From NCBI RefSeq assembly GCF_028682455.1, contig NZ_JANHLD010000001.1, positions 1,364,001 through 1,428,000 on the forward strand: a DNA stretch of 64,000 nt. The letters are read 5' to 3'. Both the position numbers and the translations under genes were made by a program. The stretch's first letter is position 1, and each line of letters starts with the position of its first letter. Below the pieces are notes generated by a model that saw only the letters and a list, made by a program, of their open reading frames with translations, was not told the DNA's origin and did no database searches. Of the stretch, positions 53,129 to 63,720 are shown one piece after another. The DNA is from Pseudomonas putida (GTDB lineage: Bacteria; Pseudomonadota; Gammaproteobacteria; Pseudomonadales; Pseudomonadaceae).

Positions 53129-54577
53129 TCAGTGCAGGGCCTCTTCGGCCTTCTGGATCGCGGCGAATTCTTCTTCCGGTGTCCCGGCTACCAGGTGGTG
53201 CCGGCTGTAGAAAGCAAAGTAGGCAATCAATACCCCATAAATCACCGCAGCGCCAATCACTACCCGTGGGTCGACCAGGAAGCCCGCGACCACCGCAATA
53301 CAGGCCAGCACCAGGGCCACACCCGAGGTAAAGATGCCGCCTGGGGTGCGATACGGCCGCTCCATTTTGGGGCGGCGAATGCGCAGGGTGATGTGCGCGG
53401 CCATCATCAGTACATAAGACAGCGTAGCGCCGAACACCGCCACCAGGATCAACAGGTCACCCTGGCCGGTCAGCGACAGGCCGAAACCGATGATCCCCGG
53501 AATCACCAGGGCCAGCACCGGGGCCTTGCTCTTGTTGGTTTGCGAGAGCTTGCGCGGCAGGTAGCCGGCACGGGACAGGGCGAAGATCTGCCGCGAGTAG
53601 GCGTAGATGATCGAGAAGAAACTGGCGATCAGGCCAGCCAGGCCCACCAGATTGACGAAGCCGCCCATCCAGGTATTGCCACCGTAGGCCTTGGCCAGCG
53701 CCTCGACCAGCGGGTTGCCGGAGGCTTTCAGGGCTTCGGCACCGGCGCCGCCCGGGCCCACCACCAGGATCAGCAAGGCAAACGCCAGCAGCACCAGCAT
53801 GGCGCCGATCAGGCCGCGTGGCAGGTCGCGCTTGGGGTTCTTGGTCTCTTCGGCGGCCAGGGGCACGCCTTCGACCGCGAGGAAAAACCAGATCGCGTAG
53901 GGGATTGCCGCCCACACGCCCACGTAGCCGAACGGCAGGAAGCTGCTGGCGCCGACGGCGTCGGTCTTGGCGATGTCGAACAGGTTGTTCACGTCGAAGT
54001 GCGGCACCATCGCCACCAGGAATACGCCCAGGGCAATGGCTGCCACGGCGGTGATGATAAACATCAGCTTGAGCGCCTCACCCACGCCGAAAATGTGGAT
54101 GCCGATAAAGATGATGTAGAAGGCGAGGTAGATCATCCAGCCGCCGATGCCGAACAACGACTGGCAGTAGGCACCGATGAACACGGCAATGGCGGCCGGG
54201 GCAATTGCGTACTCGATCAGGATCGCAGTACCGGTCAAAAACCCACCCCAGGGCCCGAACGCGCTACGGGCAAAGCCGTAGCCGCCACCGGCAGTGGGGA
54301 TCATCGAAGACAGCTCGGCCAGCGAAAAACACATGCACAGGTACATGGTGGCCATCAGCAATGTGGCCAGGAACATACCGCCCCAGCCACCCTGGGCCAG
54401 GCCGAAGTTCCAGCCGGCGTAGTCGCCGGAAATCACATAGGCGACCCCCAGCCCCACCAGAAGGACCCAGCCTGCCGCGCCCTTTTTCAGCTCACGTTGT
54501 TGGAAGTAGTCGGAGCCGACTTTCTCGAAGTCGACAGAAGAGCCTGCCGGCGCGCTGCCGGTGTGATCGCTTGGCAT
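53129..54577 (-). CDS. eat: Ethanolamine permease (APC family)
   Basis: This 482-aa transporter has about 12 membrane segments and the Eat hallmark start GSDYFQQRELKKGAAGWVLLVGLGVAYVISGDYAGWNFGL. MIPTAGGGYGFARSAFGPWGG is the APC substrate-site loop. ATG 54577 with AGGTGA upstream is preferred over GTG 54586. It lies between exaC and eutB in the ethanolamine operon. Confidence 0.95.
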   Translation of the reverse strand: MPSDHTGSAPAGSSVDFEKVGSDYFQQRELKKGAAGWVLLVGLGVAYVISGDYAGWNFGLAQGGWGGMFLATLLMATMYLCMCFSLAELSSMIPTAGGGYGFARSAFGPWGGFLTGTAILIEYAIAPAAIAVFIGAYCQSLFGIGGWMIYLAFYIIFIGIHIFGVGEALKLMFIITAVAAIALGVFLVAMVPHFDVNNLFDIAKTDAVGASSFLPFGYVGVWAAIPYAIWFFLAVEGVPLAAEETKNPKRDLPRGLIGAMLVLLAFALLILVVGPGGAGAEALKASGNPLVEALAKAYGGNTWMGGFVNLVGLAGLIASFFSIIYAYSRQIFALSRAGYLPRKLSQTNKSKAPVLALVIPGIIGFGLSLTGQGDLLILVAVFGATLSYVLMMAAHITLRIRRPKMERPYRTPGGIFTSGVALVLACIAVVAGFLVDPRVVIGAAVIYGVLIAYFAFYSRHHLVAGTPEEEFAAIQKAEEALH

Positions 54578-54652
54578 AGGGTTCACCTGTTTTTTTTATC
54601 GTCACCGGCGGATACCGGCCTGTGGTGATGGTCTTGCAGAAAGCGAGCCAGA

Positions 54653-54673
54653 GCGGTCCCGGGGAGGGACCGC
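54653..54673 (-). terminator. Intercistronic hairpin between exaC and eat
   Basis: GCGGTCCC/GGGACCGC with a five-base loop lies 12 bp after the exaC stop. There is no T-run on the minus strand. It may limit read-through so that the dehydrogenase is made in excess over the permease and lyase. Confidence 0.5.
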
Positions 54674-54685
54674 CCTGTTGCCGGG

Positions 54686-56206
54686 TTAGAAGAAGCCCAG
54701 TGGGTTGATGTCGTAGCTCACCAGCAGGTTCTTGGTTTGCTGGTAGTGATCGAGCATCATTTTGTGGGTTTCACGGCCGACGCCGGACTTCTTGTAGCCA
54801 CCGAACGCGGCATGGGCCGGGTACAGGTGGTAGCAGTTGGTCCACACGCGGCCCGCCTTGATGCCGCGGCCCATGCGGTAGGCGCGGTTGATGTCGCGGG
54901 TCCACACGCCGGCACCCAGGCCGAACTCGGTGTCGTTGGCAATGGCCAGGGCTTCGGCTTCGTCCTTGAAGGTGGTGATACTCACCACCGGGCCGAAGAT
55001 TTCTTCCTGGAACACGCGCATCTGATTGTTGCCCTTGAGCAGGGTCGGCTGGATGTAATAGCCGGTCGACAGGCTGCCTTCGAGTTTTTCCACCTTGCCG
55101 CCGGTTAGCAGTTCGGCGCCTTCCTTCTCGGCGATCTCCAGGTACGAGAGGATCTTGTCGAACTGCTGTTCGGAGGCCTGGGCACCGACCATGGTGTCGG
55201 TGTCCAGTGGGTCGCCGCGCTTGATCTGCTTGATCTTCTTCATCACCTCTTGCATGAACGCCGGGTAGATCGATTCCTGCACCAGTGCCCGCGACGGGCA
55301 GGTGCACACCTCACCCTGGTTGAAAAACGCCAGCACCAGGCCTTCGGCGGCCTTTTCGATGAACGATTGCTCGGCCTGCATGATGTCTTCGAAGAAGATG
55401 TTCGGCGATTTGCCACCCAGCTCCACGGTGGACGGGATGATGTTCTCGGCGGCGCATTTCATGATGTGCGAGCCCACCGGGGTGGAGCCGGTAAAGGCGA
55501 TCTTGGCAATGCGCTTGCTGGTGGCCAGGGCTTCACCGGCTTCGCGACCATAACCTTGCACTACGTTGAGTACGCCGGGTGGCAGTAGGTCGCCGATCAC
55601 TTCCAGCAGCACACTGATGCCCAGTGGGGTCTGCTCGGCGGGCTTGAGGACCACGCAGTTGCCGGCGGCCAGGGCCGGGGCGAGTTTCCAGGCGGCCATC
55701 AGGATCGGGAAGTTCCACGGAATGATCTGACCGACCACGCCCAGGGGTTCATGGATGTGATAGGCCACGGTGTTGCCGTCGATTTCTGCGGCACCGCCTT
55801 CCTGGGCGCGCAGGCAGCCAGCGAAGTAGCGGAAGTGGTCGGCGGCCAGCGGGATATCGGCGTTCAGGGTTTCACGGATGGCCTTGCCGTTGTCCCAGGT
55901 TTCGGTGATGGCCAGCAGTTCGAGGTTCTGCTCGATGCGGTCGGCGATCTTCAACAGAATGAGCGAGCGTGCCTGGGCCGAGGTGGTGCCCCATGCGTCA
56001 GCGGCGGCATGGGCGGCATCCAGGGCCTTTTCGATGTCTTCGGGACCGGAGCGCGGGAATTCGGCAATCAATTGGCCGTTCACTGGCGAGATGTTTTCGA
56101 AGTACTGCCCTTTCACCGGCGCAACGAACTCGCCACCAATGTAGTTCCCGTATCGGCTCTTGAAGGAAACCTTCGCGCCTTCGGTACCTGGATGTGCATA
56201 ACGCAT
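54686..56206 (-). CDS. exaC: Acetaldehyde dehydrogenase ExaC-like
   Basis: This 506-aa NAD-dependent aldehyde dehydrogenase oxidises the acetaldehyde from ethanolamine. The catalytic Cys lies in [17 protein letters not shown] (about residue 302) and the Glu in [16 protein letters not shown] (about 268). ATG 56206 after CAGGAGACACACC gives MRYAHPG, the usual ExaC N-terminus. A sigma-54 promoter lies 49 bp upstream. Confidence 0.95.
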   Translation of the reverse strand: MRYAHPGTEGAKVSFKSRYGNYIGGEFVAPVKGQYFENISPVNGQLIAEFPRSGPEDIEKALDAAHAAADAWGTTSAQARSLILLKIADRIEQNLELLAITETWDNGKAIRETLNADIPLAADHFRYFAGCLRAQEGGAAEIDGNTVAYHIHEPLGVVGQIIPWNFPILMAAWKLAPALAAGNCVVLKPAEQTPLGISVLLEVIGDLLPPGVLNVVQGYGREAGEALATSKRIAKIAFTGSTPVGSHIMKCAAENIIPSTVELGGKSPNIFFEDIMQAEQSFIEKAAEGLVLAFFNQGEVCTCPSRALVQESIYPAFMQEVMKKIKQIKRGDPLDTDTMVGAQASEQQFDKILSYLEIAEKEGAELLTGGKVEKLEGSLSTGYYIQPTLLKGNNQMRVFQEEIFGPVVSITTFKDEAEALAIANDTEFGLGAGVWTRDINRAYRMGRGIKAGRVWTNCYHLYPAHAAFGGYKKSGVGRETHKMMLDHYQQTKNLLVSYDINPLGFF

Positions 56207-56254
56207 GGTGTGTCTCCTGGCTATTGTGCTTGTTGGGGAGGATATGAAGCATAG

Positions 56255-56270
56255 AGCAAGGGTTGGGCCA
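56255..56270 (-). promoter_or_regulatory. Sigma-54 promoter of the ethanolamine operon
   Basis: The minus strand reads TGGCCC-AACCC-TTGCT, matching the -24/-12 consensus TGGCAC-N5-TTGCW with one change in the -24 element. It is 49 bp before the exaC ATG, and the adjacent divergent gene encodes a sigma-54 activator. Confidence 0.75.
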
Positions 56271-56472
56271 GTGTTTTGGGTGCCATGTAAATCAAGGGCT
56301 TGCGATGATTCGTGTGGCCATTGAAGAGGGCTGTGTGGCACGGTCGATACAGCCTGGGTGACACTTTGTACCGCTAATGGCACAGGCCGTGACCCAGCGG
56401 TCAAGCCGGCATTGCAATGCGTGGACGGGTGGAGGATGCTGGGCTTATCTCGTCTGCGGAGAACAATAAAAA

Positions 56473-58392
56473 GTGCAGAACAATCACCTCAGCCGGCATG
56501 CTCGGCAAGTGCTCACGGTGACCCAGGGCAGGGCGCACACGCAGGGACCCGGCAGCGATCCGTCGATTGCCCGTTCATGGCTGCGCTGCCTTGAGGACTA
56601 CCATCTTGACCCGGCCCAGAGCATGGCGCCGACCGTGCTCGAGCATGGCCGCGTGCTGGAGAGCCGCGAGCGCCTGCAGCAGGTGCTGCAGATCGCCGGC
56701 ACTGAAATGAACAGCCTTCACCAGCAGTTGTCTGGCGCCGGGCATGCGGTGCTGCTCACCGATGCCCGCGGGGTGATCCTCAATTGCGTTACCGCGCCGA
56801 CCGAGCGGCGGATTTTCGAACGCGCCGGGCTGTGGCTCGGTGCCGACTGGAGCGAGGCCCGCGAGGGCACCAATGGCATTGGTACCTGCCTGGTCGAGCG
56901 CCAGGCGCTGACCATTCACCAGGATGAACATTTCCGTGGCCGGCACACCGGTCTCACCTGCTCTGCAAGCCCGGTCTTCGATCCGCATGGCGAATTGCTG
57001 GCGGTGCTCGATGTGTCGTCGGCCCGCCCTGATATATCGCGGCAGAGCCAGTTCCACACCATGGCGCTGGTCAACCTGTCGGCGAAAATGATCGAGAGCT
57101 GTTATTTCCTGCGCTACTTCGAGAACCAATGGTTGCTGCGCTTTCACCTACAGGCCGAATCGGTCGGGCTGTTCAGTGAAGGGTTGCTGGCCTTCGATGG
57201 CGACGGTCGGATTTGCGCGGTCAACCAAAGCGCCCTGAACCTGCTCGGCTCTATCCGCGCCGGCGTGCTGGGCAAGCCGGTGGAAATGTTCTTCGATTGT
57301 GCCTTGGATGAGCTGTTCAGCCGCTCCACGGCCCAGGCCAGTACCAGTTGGCCACTGCGCACCCGTGATGGTCGCCTGTTGTTCGCCTGCCTGCGAGGCC
57401 AGGTCCGCACGCCGGCAGCACCTGTATCGCTACCCCCGATGCCTGCTGTCAAAGTGGAAAAGGCCGGCGCGATCTGCCTGCTCGATCCGTTGCTGCAGAA
57501 CGATTTCCGGCGAGCCGTGCGAGTGTTCGAGCGCGATGTGCCGTTGTTGATCAACGGCGAGACCGGCAGTGGCAAGGAGGCCTTCGCCAAGGCCGTTCAC
57601 CAGGCCAGCCAGCGTTGCGACAAAGCCTTTGTGGCCCTGAACTGTGCCTCTATCCCTGAAAGCCTGATCGAGAGCGAGCTGTTCGGTTACCGCGGCGGCA
57701 GCTTCACCGGCGCGCGCAAGGAGGGCATGCGCGGCAAGCTGCAGCAGGCTGACGGCGGCACCTTGCTGCTCGATGAGATCGGCGACATGCCGCTGGCCCT
57801 GCAGACCCGCCTGTTGCGGGTCCTGGAAGACCGCATGGTGGTGCCGATTGGGGGGGAGCCGCAGGCAGTCGACGTGCGCATCATTAGCGCCACCCACCGC
57901 AACCTGCTCGACCGCGTGGAGGATGGCAGCTTCCGGGAAGACCTTTATTACCGTCTCAATGGCCTCGAGATCGAATTGCCTGCCTTGCGTGAGCGTAGCG
58001 ACAAATCCCAGTTGCTCGATTTCATTCTGAATGAAGAGGCGGGTGGCCAGCCCGTCAGCCTCGAGCCTTCGGCACGCCTGGCCCTGTTGGCGTATACCTG
58101 GCCAGGGAACGTGCGGCAACTGCGTAATGTGCTGCGCACCTTGGTGGCGCTGTGTGATGACGGCGTCATCAGGCAGGCCGACCTGCCAGGCACCGTGACT
58201 GCGGGCGCGGGCTTGCCCCGCGATAGCGGTCTGCCGGAAACACCGCTCCTGCAGAATGCCGAGCGCGAGGCGTTGCTGGCCACCCTCGAGCAACAACGCT
58301 GGCACATGACCCATGTCGCTGCGCAGTTGGGCGTCAGTCGCAATACCTTGTATCGAAAACTTCGCAAGCACGGCATCGCCCGCAGTCTTTGA
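56473..58392 (+). CDS. eatR: Sigma-54-dependent activator of ethanolamine use (AcoR-type)
   Basis: This 639-aa regulator has a GAF-like sensor (about residue 60-210), a PAS-like segment (about 225-290), an AAA+ domain with Walker [13 protein letters not shown] (about 359), GSFTGA loop (about 409; Ser replaces the usual Ala), Walker [12 protein letters not shown] (about 428), and a Fis-type HTH ([22 protein letters not shown], about 612-635). GTG 56473 is the likely start. Residues 576-584 (AGLPRD region) are encoded by a REP core. Confidence 0.93.
   Translation: MQNNHLSRHARQVLTVTQGRAHTQGPGSDPSIARSWLRCLEDYHLDPAQSMAPTVLEHGRVLESRERLQQVLQIAGTEMNSLHQQLSGAGHAVLLTDARGVILNCVTAPTERRIFERAGLWLGADWSEAREGTNGIGTCLVERQALTIHQDEHFRGRHTGLTCSASPVFDPHGELLAVLDVSSARPDISRQSQFHTMALVNLSAKMIESCYFLRYFENQWLLRFHLQAESVGLFSEGLLAFDGDGRICAVNQSALNLLGSIRAGVLGKPVEMFFDCALDELFSRSTAQASTSWPLRTRDGRLLFACLRGQVRTPAAPVSLPPMPAVKVEKAGAICLLDPLLQNDFRRAVRVFERDVPLLINGETGSGKEAFAKAVHQASQRCDKAFVALNCASIPESLIESELFGYRGGSFTGARKEGMRGKLQQADGGTLLLDEIGDMPLALQTRLLRVLEDRMVVPIGGEPQAVDVRIISATHRNLLDRVEDGSFREDLYYRLNGLEIELPALRERSDKSQLLDFILNEEAGGQPVSLEPSARLALLAYTWPGNVRQLRNVLRTLVALCDDGVIRQADLPGTVTAGAGLPRDSGLPETPLLQNAEREALLATLEQQRWHMTHVAAQLGVSRNTLYRKLRKHGIARSL
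58207..58224. repeat. REP core inside the eatR coding sequence
   Basis: GCGGGCTTGCCCCGCGAT, identical to the intergenic REP core, lies in frame in the linker between the AAA+ and HTH domains and encodes AGLPRD. No stop or frameshift results. Confidence 0.85.
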
Positions 58393-58458
58393 GCGAAACA
58401 CAGGATGCGATTTCCTGTGCGCTGGGCTACCCTGCCTCGACGTTTTGCGAGGTCGATC

Positions 58459-59808
58459 ATGCACATTCATATTCTCGGTATTTGCGGCACTTTCATGGGT
58501 TCGCTGGCAGTGCTGGCCAAAGAACTCGGTCATCGCGTCACCGGCTCCGACGCCAATGTCTATCCGCCCATGAGCACCCAGCTCCAGGCCCAGGGCATCG
58601 AGCTGACCCAAGGGTATGACGCGGCCCAGCTGGACCCGGCGCCAGACCTGGTGGTGATCGGCAACGCGCTGTCGCGCGGCAATCCTGCGGTGGAGTACGT
58701 GCTCAACAAGGGCCTGCCGTATGTGTCGGGCCCGCAGTGGCTGGCCGACCACGTGCTGCAAGGTCGCTGGGTACTGGCGGTGGCCGGTACCCACGGCAAG
58801 ACCACTACCAGCAGCATGCTGGCCTGGGTGCTGGAACATGCCGGCATGAGCCCGGGCTTCCTGATTGGCGGTGTACCACAGAACTTCTCGGTGTCGGCGC
58901 GCCTGGGCGGCACGCCATTCTTCGTGGTCGAGGCCGACGAATACGACAGCGCCTTCTTCGACAAGCGCTCGAAATTTGTCCACTACCGCCCGCGTACCGC
59001 CATCCTCAACAATCTTGAGTTCGACCACGCGGATATCTTCCCTGATCTGGCAGCGATCGAGCGCCAATTCCACCACTTGGTGCGTACTATTCCCAGCGAG
59101 GGCCTGGTTATCCATCCGACCACCGAGCTTGCGATCGAGCGGGTGATCAAGATGGGGTGCTGGACCCCGGTGCAAACCACCGGCGAAGGCGGACAGTGGC
59201 AGGTCAAGCTGCTCAGCGCCGACGGTTCGCGTTTTGAAGTCAGCTTCGAAGGTGAGACCCAAGGTGTGGTCGAGTGGGAACTGACCGGCCAGCACAACGT
59301 TGCCAACGCCTTGGCGACCCTGGCTGCGGCCCGCCATGTTGGCGTGGTACCGGCCATGGGTATTGCCGCTTTGAGCGCCTTCAAGAGCGTCAAGCGTCGC
59401 ATGGAGAAGGTTGCCGAAGTCCAGGGCGTGACCATCTATGACGACTTCGCACACCATCCGACCGCCATTGCCACCACCCTCGACGGCCTGCGCAAGCGCA
59501 TCGGCGATGCTCCCTTGATCGCTGTGATCGAGCCCCGCTCCAACTCGATGAAGCTGGGAGCTCACCGCGACGGGCTGCCGGAAAGCGTCAACGATGCCGA
59601 CCAGGTCATCTGGTATGCGCCGCCCAACCTTGGTTGGGACCTGGCCGCCACTGCCGCCGAATGCAAGGTACCTGCCGTGGTCGCCGACAGCCTTGAAGCG
59701 ATCATCGAGCGGGTCAAGAGCCAGGCCAAGCCCGGCACTCAGGTGGTGATCATGAGCAATGGCGGTTTTGGCGGGCTGCACGGCAAGCTGGCCGAGGCGC
59801 TGAAATGA
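58459..59808 (+). CDS. mpl: Murein peptide ligase Mpl
   Basis: This 450-aa Mur-family ligase recycles cell-wall tripeptide onto UDP-MurNAc. [24 protein letters not shown] motif [16 protein letters not shown] (about residue 111-126), [23 protein letters not shown] and the later [11 protein letters not shown] are typical of Mpl. ATG 58459 is the conserved start. Its stop overlaps ubiX. Confidence 0.96.
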   Translation: MHIHILGICGTFMGSLAVLAKELGHRVTGSDANVYPPMSTQLQAQGIELTQGYDAAQLDPAPDLVVIGNALSRGNPAVEYVLNKGLPYVSGPQWLADHVLQGRWVLAVAGTHGKTTTSSMLAWVLEHAGMSPGFLIGGVPQNFSVSARLGGTPFFVVEADEYDSAFFDKRSKFVHYRPRTAILNNLEFDHADIFPDLAAIERQFHHLVRTIPSEGLVIHPTTELAIERVIKMGCWTPVQTTGEGGQWQVKLLSADGSRFEVSFEGETQGVVEWELTGQHNVANALATLAAARHVGVVPAMGIAALSAFKSVKRRMEKVAEVQGVTIYDDFAHHPTAIATTLDGLRKRIGDAPLIAVIEPRSNSMKLGAHRDGLPESVNDADQVIWYAPPNLGWDLAATAAECKVPAVVADSLEAIIERVKSQAKPGTQVVIMSNGGFGGLHGKLAEALK

Positions 59809-60434
59809 GCGGGCCGGAACGCATCACCCTGGCCATGACCGGGGCTTCGGGGGCGCAGTATGGGTTGCGCCTGCTCGACTGCCTGGTGCGTGAGGATCGG
59901 GAGGTGCATTTTCTGATCTCCAAGGCCGCGCAACTGGTGATGTCGACCGAAACCGACGTGGTGCTACCGGCCAAGCCTCAGGCGATTCAAACGTTTCTCA
60001 CCGAGTACACCGGCGCCGCCGCCGGGCAGATTCGCGTGTACGGCAAGGAAGACTGGATGTCGCCGGTGGCCTCCGGTTCCGGTGCGCCTGCCGCGATGGT
60101 GGTGGTGCCGTGCTCTACCGGCACGCTGTCGGCAATCGCCACGGGTGCCTGCAACAATCTGATCGAGCGGGCTGCCGACGTCACCCTCAAGGAGCGTCGT
60201 CAGCTCATCCTGGTACCGCGCGAGGCGCCGTTCTCCACCATTCACCTGGAGAACATGCTCAAGCTGTCGAGCATGGGCGCGGTGATCCTGCCTGCGGCGC
60301 CCGGGTTCTATCACCAGCCGCAGACCATCGATGATTTGATCGACTTTGTAGTGGCGCGGATCCTCAATCTTCTGGATATCCCCCAGGACATGCTGCCGCG
60401 CTGGGGCGAGCATCATTTCGGCGCCGATGAATGA
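59805..60434 (+). CDS. ubiX: Flavin prenyltransferase UbiX
   Basis: This 209-aa enzyme makes prenylated FMN for the UbiD decarboxylase of ubiquinone synthesis. [19 protein letters not shown] (FMN/phosphate site, about residue 7-25), [29 protein letters not shown] and [34 protein letters not shown] are diagnostic. ATGA overlap with mpl. Confidence 0.96.
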   Translation: MSGPERITLAMTGASGAQYGLRLLDCLVREDREVHFLISKAAQLVMSTETDVVLPAKPQAIQTFLTEYTGAAAGQIRVYGKEDWMSPVASGSGAPAAMVVVPCSTGTLSAIATGACNNLIERAADVTLKERRQLILVPREAPFSTIHLENMLKLSSMGAVILPAAPGFYHQPQTIDDLIDFVVARILNLLDIPQDMLPRWGEHHFGADE

Positions 60435-60718
60435 AGGGGCTGCTCGGCGTGGTCGCGCTGTGTGTGCTGGTTAGTGGTTGTGCCAGCGTACGCACGCTCG
60501 ATGCCGCCAAGCCAGGGGCGCCGCTGGTCTATAGCGGTACGCGGCTCGACCTGTACGCAATGCAGGGTGGGTGTTGTGCGATGGATCGCTTTGGCGCCGA
60601 GGCTCCGCGGTATCCGGGGTTGGATCTGCCAGGTAGCCTGTTGCTTGATACCTTGTTGTTGCCGCTGTCGGTGTTGACGGCGCTCGGGATCGGGTTTCAG
60701 GCGACGGGAGGGTTGTAG
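60431..60718 (+). CDS. YceK/YidQ-family lipoprotein
   Basis: This 95-aa protein has a lipobox LVSGCASV (Cys about residue 17) and the YceK/YidQ core ([11 protein letters not shown]... then [18 protein letters not shown]). ATG overlaps the ubiX stop. Outer- or inner-membrane small lipoprotein of unknown role. Confidence 0.8.
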   Translation: MKGLLGVVALCVLVSGCASVRTLDAAKPGAPLVYSGTRLDLYAMQGGCCAMDRFGAEAPRYPGLDLPGSLLLDTLLLPLSVLTALGIGFQATGGL

Positions 60719-60719
60719 C

Positions 60720-60772
60720 ATCGCGGGGCAAGCCCGCTCCTACGTTGGGTAGGAGCGGGCTTGCCCCGCGAT
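60720..60772. repeat. REP inverted pair
   Basis: Perfect arms ATCGCGGGGCAAGCCCGCTC with complement around a short loop, between convergent genes. It immediately follows the lipoprotein stop. Confidence 0.93.
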
Positions 60773-60777
60773 TGGTT

Positions 60778-61419
60778 TTACTTCCCGAGCCTGCGCAACT
60801 CGTCGGACTCGACAATGCGAATCCCGTCCTGTTCTTCCAGCGCCAGGCGCCACAGCGCGCGAGCCAGTTGGCAGGCTTCGATGCCACGGTATTTACCGGG
60901 AATCAGTTTGGACAACGGCCCGGCAACCCTTTCGGCCAGCCGAGGCTCCACGCGTTCACCGAGCAACAAGGACGGGCGGACGATAGTCAGTTGCGGCCAG
61001 TCCTGGGCCTTCAGGGCTGCTTCCATTTCGCCCTTGACCCGGTTGTAGAAGATTGGGGAGCGGCGGTCGGCACCCAGCGCACTCAACACCAGCAGGTGCC
61101 GTGCACCCATTTCCCGGGCACGCTTGCCGAACGCCACCACCATGTCCAGGTCGACGGCGCGAAAGGCCGATTCGGACCCCGCCTGCTTGATGGTGGTGCC
61201 CAGGCAGCAGAACGCGATGTCGACGCGACCGGCCAGTTGCGGGAGGAAGATCGCCGGATCTCCCACCGGGTTTTCCAGGTGCGGGTGCTCGGCCAGCGGA
61301 CGGCGGGTAGGGGCCAGTACTCGACTGACGGTCGGCTCGTTGAGCAACCGATCGAGCAGATGTTCACCGGTTAGACCGGTGGCTCCGGCAAGCAGGATAT
61401 GCTGAGGCGTCAAGTACAT
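60778..61419 (-). CDS. NAD(P)H-binding oxidoreductase
   Basis: This 213-aa atypical short-chain dehydrogenase has the N-terminal nucleotide motif [20 protein letters not shown] (about residue 6-25) and [12 protein letters not shown]-like YNRVKGEME (about 130) in place of YxxxK. It resembles HTATIP2/NmrA-like proteins. Substrate unknown. Confidence 0.82.
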   Translation of the reverse strand: MYLTPQHILLAGATGLTGEHLLDRLLNEPTVSRVLAPTRRPLAEHPHLENPVGDPAIFLPQLAGRVDIAFCCLGTTIKQAGSESAFRAVDLDMVVAFGKRAREMGARHLLVLSALGADRRSPIFYNRVKGEMEAALKAQDWPQLTIVRPSLLLGERVEPRLAERVAGPLSKLIPGKYRGIEACQLARALWRLALEEQDGIRIVESDELRRLGK

Positions 61420-61445
61420 GATGTCTCTCCCTTGATACAGTCAGC

Positions 61446-63176
61446 TTAGTGGTAGCTGGCATTTTTTGCATGCCCTGTCTCATTTGTCGTTTTGCTCTGC
61501 AGGGCTTTGCGCGCCTGCTGCTGGCGCAGCCGTTGCCAATGTGCCACTACGTCCTTGGGGGCCCAGATTTGCGGCTCGGAGGCTTCGAAGCCCTCGACCG
61601 CTTCGCGCTCGGCAACGCTGGCGCTGGCGAGGTCGAAGGCTTGTTGCAGGTCGTCGGTCTGGTTCAGGGCCTGGGCGAACAGGGCGTCGCCGAAGTAGGT
61701 GAAATCGGCTTCTTCGGAACAGCCGAACGACACCCGATCCGCTCGTGAGGCGGTCATGATCAACGTCTTGTCGTCTTTGAGCGCATCAATGTAGCCCCCT
61801 GAATAACAGGCCGAGATGACAATGATCTTGTCGCGATCTTTCAATGGCGCCAGGGTACTGGCGAGGGCATCGGCGGGCAGGTCGGCCAGTTGCAGGCGTG
61901 GCTGATCGAGCACCAGTTCGTGCTCGTGGCTGCCGTGGGTGGTCAGGTAGATGAACACCAGGTCTTCGGGGCCCGTGCGTTCGGCCAGGGTGCGAGCGGC
62001 ACGGGCAAGGTTTTCCCGGGTGGCCATGGGCCGATCCGCGAGGTGGTCGCGATGATTGACCAGATTGATCTGCCCTGTCGCGCCAAAGCGGCTCTTGAGC
62101 ATGTTGCTGACGTAGTCGGCCTCGCGCAGGAATACGCTTTGCTTGCCGTCGCCGGCCAGGGTCAGGCTGTACAGTTCGATCTGCGGGGTGGATGCCGGCA
62201 CCCCGGTCAAGGCCTGCTCCAGCAGCGGTCCTTGATTGAGCAGCGCCAGCTCCAGCGGGTCGGGCAGCAGCCGGCCCTGCTCGTCGCGCACACGCAGGCC
62301 GTTGATCCAGTCGCCGCTCTGGCTGCTGCCGTCGGTGAGGGTCAGGCGGCCGCGACCATGGTAGGTGTCATTGTCAAAGCCGCCGACATACAGGCTGCCA
62401 TCGGCCAACTGCAAGCGACCGTTGCCGGAGAAGCGCCAGTCACGGAAGTTGCCCTTGTAATGGCTGCCATCGCTGCCGATCAGTTCGCCCTTGCCATTGA
62501 GGGTGCCGTCCTTGAATTGCCCGATCCAAACATCACCGTCGACGCTTTCATAGCGGCCACGACCTTCCAGGCGGTTGTCGCGAAAGGCACCGATGTACTG
62601 GTCGCCTTCGGCGCTGTTGAACGTGCCGCTGCCTTCGAGTTGGCCGTTGACGAAACGCCCGCTGAACTGGTTGCCGCTGGCATCGCTGCGAATGCCTTCG
62701 CCGTTGGGTTTGCCGCGTGCGAACAGGCCCTGGTACTGGCTGCCGTCGGCCAGCTCCAGATGACCCGCACCGTTGTACTGGTCGTCCTTGAACTGGCCGC
62801 GGTACAGAAGGCCATTTTCCTTCAGGGTACCTTCGCCATCGCGCCGGCCGAGCTTGAAGCCGCCGGTATAGCTGCTGCCTGGAGTTTTCAGGGTGCCCAG
62901 GCCATGGAACAGGCCTTGCTTGAACTGACCGCGGTAGACCTCGCCATTGCTGCCGTGCCATTCGCCCTGGCCGTGCCACTGGCCGTTGAGGAAGTTGCCG
63001 GCATACCAACTGCCGTTGGGGTAGTCGATACGTCCTTCGCCTTGCAGCAGACCCTCGACCACCTGGCCCCGGAAGCGACCACCATCGGGCAGGCGTGCAT
63101 CCGGTGGAGACAGGGGCTCGCCATCGCCACAGGCGGCGAGCAGCAAGGTCAGGGCAAGAGGAACAAGTGGGCGCAT
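61446..63176 (-). CDS. MORN-repeat lipoprotein with C13 (legumain-like) peptidase domain
   Basis: The 576-aa protein has a lipoprotein signal (MRPLVPLALTLLLAACG, Cys about 16). About ten MORN repeats follow (YxGxFxxGxxxGxGxxxxxxG, about residue 30-285). A C-terminal caspase-fold peptidase has His in VFIYLTTHGSHEHELVL (about 428) and Cys in VISACYSGGYIDAL (about 482). It is probably outer-membrane anchored; target unknown. The repeats likely give surface or lipid binding. Confidence 0.88.
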   Translation of the reverse strand: MRPLVPLALTLLLAACGDGEPLSPPDARLPDGGRFRGQVVEGLLQGEGRIDYPNGSWYAGNFLNGQWHGQGEWHGSNGEVYRGQFKQGLFHGLGTLKTPGSSYTGGFKLGRRDGEGTLKENGLLYRGQFKDDQYNGAGHLELADGSQYQGLFARGKPNGEGIRSDASGNQFSGRFVNGQLEGSGTFNSAEGDQYIGAFRDNRLEGRGRYESVDGDVWIGQFKDGTLNGKGELIGSDGSHYKGNFRDWRFSGNGRLQLADGSLYVGGFDNDTYHGRGRLTLTDGSSQSGDWINGLRVRDEQGRLLPDPLELALLNQGPLLEQALTGVPASTPQIELYSLTLAGDGKQSVFLREADYVSNMLKSRFGATGQINLVNHRDHLADRPMATRENLARAARTLAERTGPEDLVFIYLTTHGSHEHELVLDQPRLQLADLPADALASTLAPLKDRDKIIVISACYSGGYIDALKDDKTLIMTASRADRVSFGCSEEADFTYFGDALFAQALNQTDDLQQAFDLASASVAEREAVEGFEASEPQIWAPKDVVAHWQRLRQQQARKALQSKTTNETGHAKNASYH

Positions 63177-63224
63177 GACGGGGTCCAGGCGGGTGAGGCC
63201 CCGAGTATGCCGCAGAATGCGCCG

Positions 63225-63253
63225 ACTGAAACAGCCACCTGGGCTGTTTCAGT
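63225..63253 (-). terminator. Terminator after the MaoC-like gene
   Basis: ACTGAAACAGCC/GGCTGTTTCAGT, a 12-bp perfect stem with five-base loop, lies 11 bp after the stop of the MaoC-like gene. A poor T-run follows. Confidence 0.6.
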
Positions 63254-63264
63254 ACCGGGCAGGC

Positions 63265-63720
63265 TCAGACGAAGCAGAGGGTCAGGGGTTCTGCGATGTA
63301 GGCGGGCTTTTCCTGGCCTTCGATTTCCAGGGTGGCGGTGATTTTGAGCAGCCACTGGCCGGGTTTTTTCTCGGTGGCGTCGGCCAGGTCGACCTTGAGT
63401 CGGACCTTGCTGTCGACCTTGACGGGCTGGATGAAGCGCACGCTGTCGAGACCATAGTTGACGACCATTTTCAGGCCTTCCGGCAGGACCAGGATGTCTT
63501 CCATCAGCTTGGGGATCAGCGACAGGGTGAGAAAGCCATGGGCAATGGTGCTGCCAAATGGCGTTTTTGCCGCCTTCACCGGGTCTACATGGATGAACTG
63601 GAAGTCGCCTGTGGCCTCGGCGAACAGGTTGATGCGCTCTTGATCGATGGTCAGCCATTCGGAACGTCCCAGTTCCTTTCCAACGTACTGCGAAAGCTCT
63701 GCAACAGGTACAAAGGGCAT
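63265..63720 (-). CDS. MaoC-like (R)-specific enoyl-CoA hydratase
   Basis: This 151-aa hot-dog-fold protein has FAEATGDFQFIHVDPVKAAKTPFGSTIAHGFLTLSL (about residue 33-68), containing the hydratase-2 Asp/His pair (D and H in the GDxQxxH segment). It may act in fatty-acid or polyhydroxyalkanoate metabolism. ATG 63720 is the natural start (MPFVPVAELSQ). Confidence 0.9.
   Translation of the reverse strand: MPFVPVAELSQYVGKELGRSEWLTIDQERINLFAEATGDFQFIHVDPVKAAKTPFGSTIAHGFLTLSLIPKLMEDILVLPEGLKMVVNYGLDSVRFIQPVKVDSKVRLKVDLADATEKKPGQWLLKITATLEIEGQEKPAYIAEPLTLCFV

Noticed and set aside
57430-59781. 783-codon minus-strand frame opposite eatR and mpl
   Set aside because: Antisense of conserved genes, no domain, no ribosome site.
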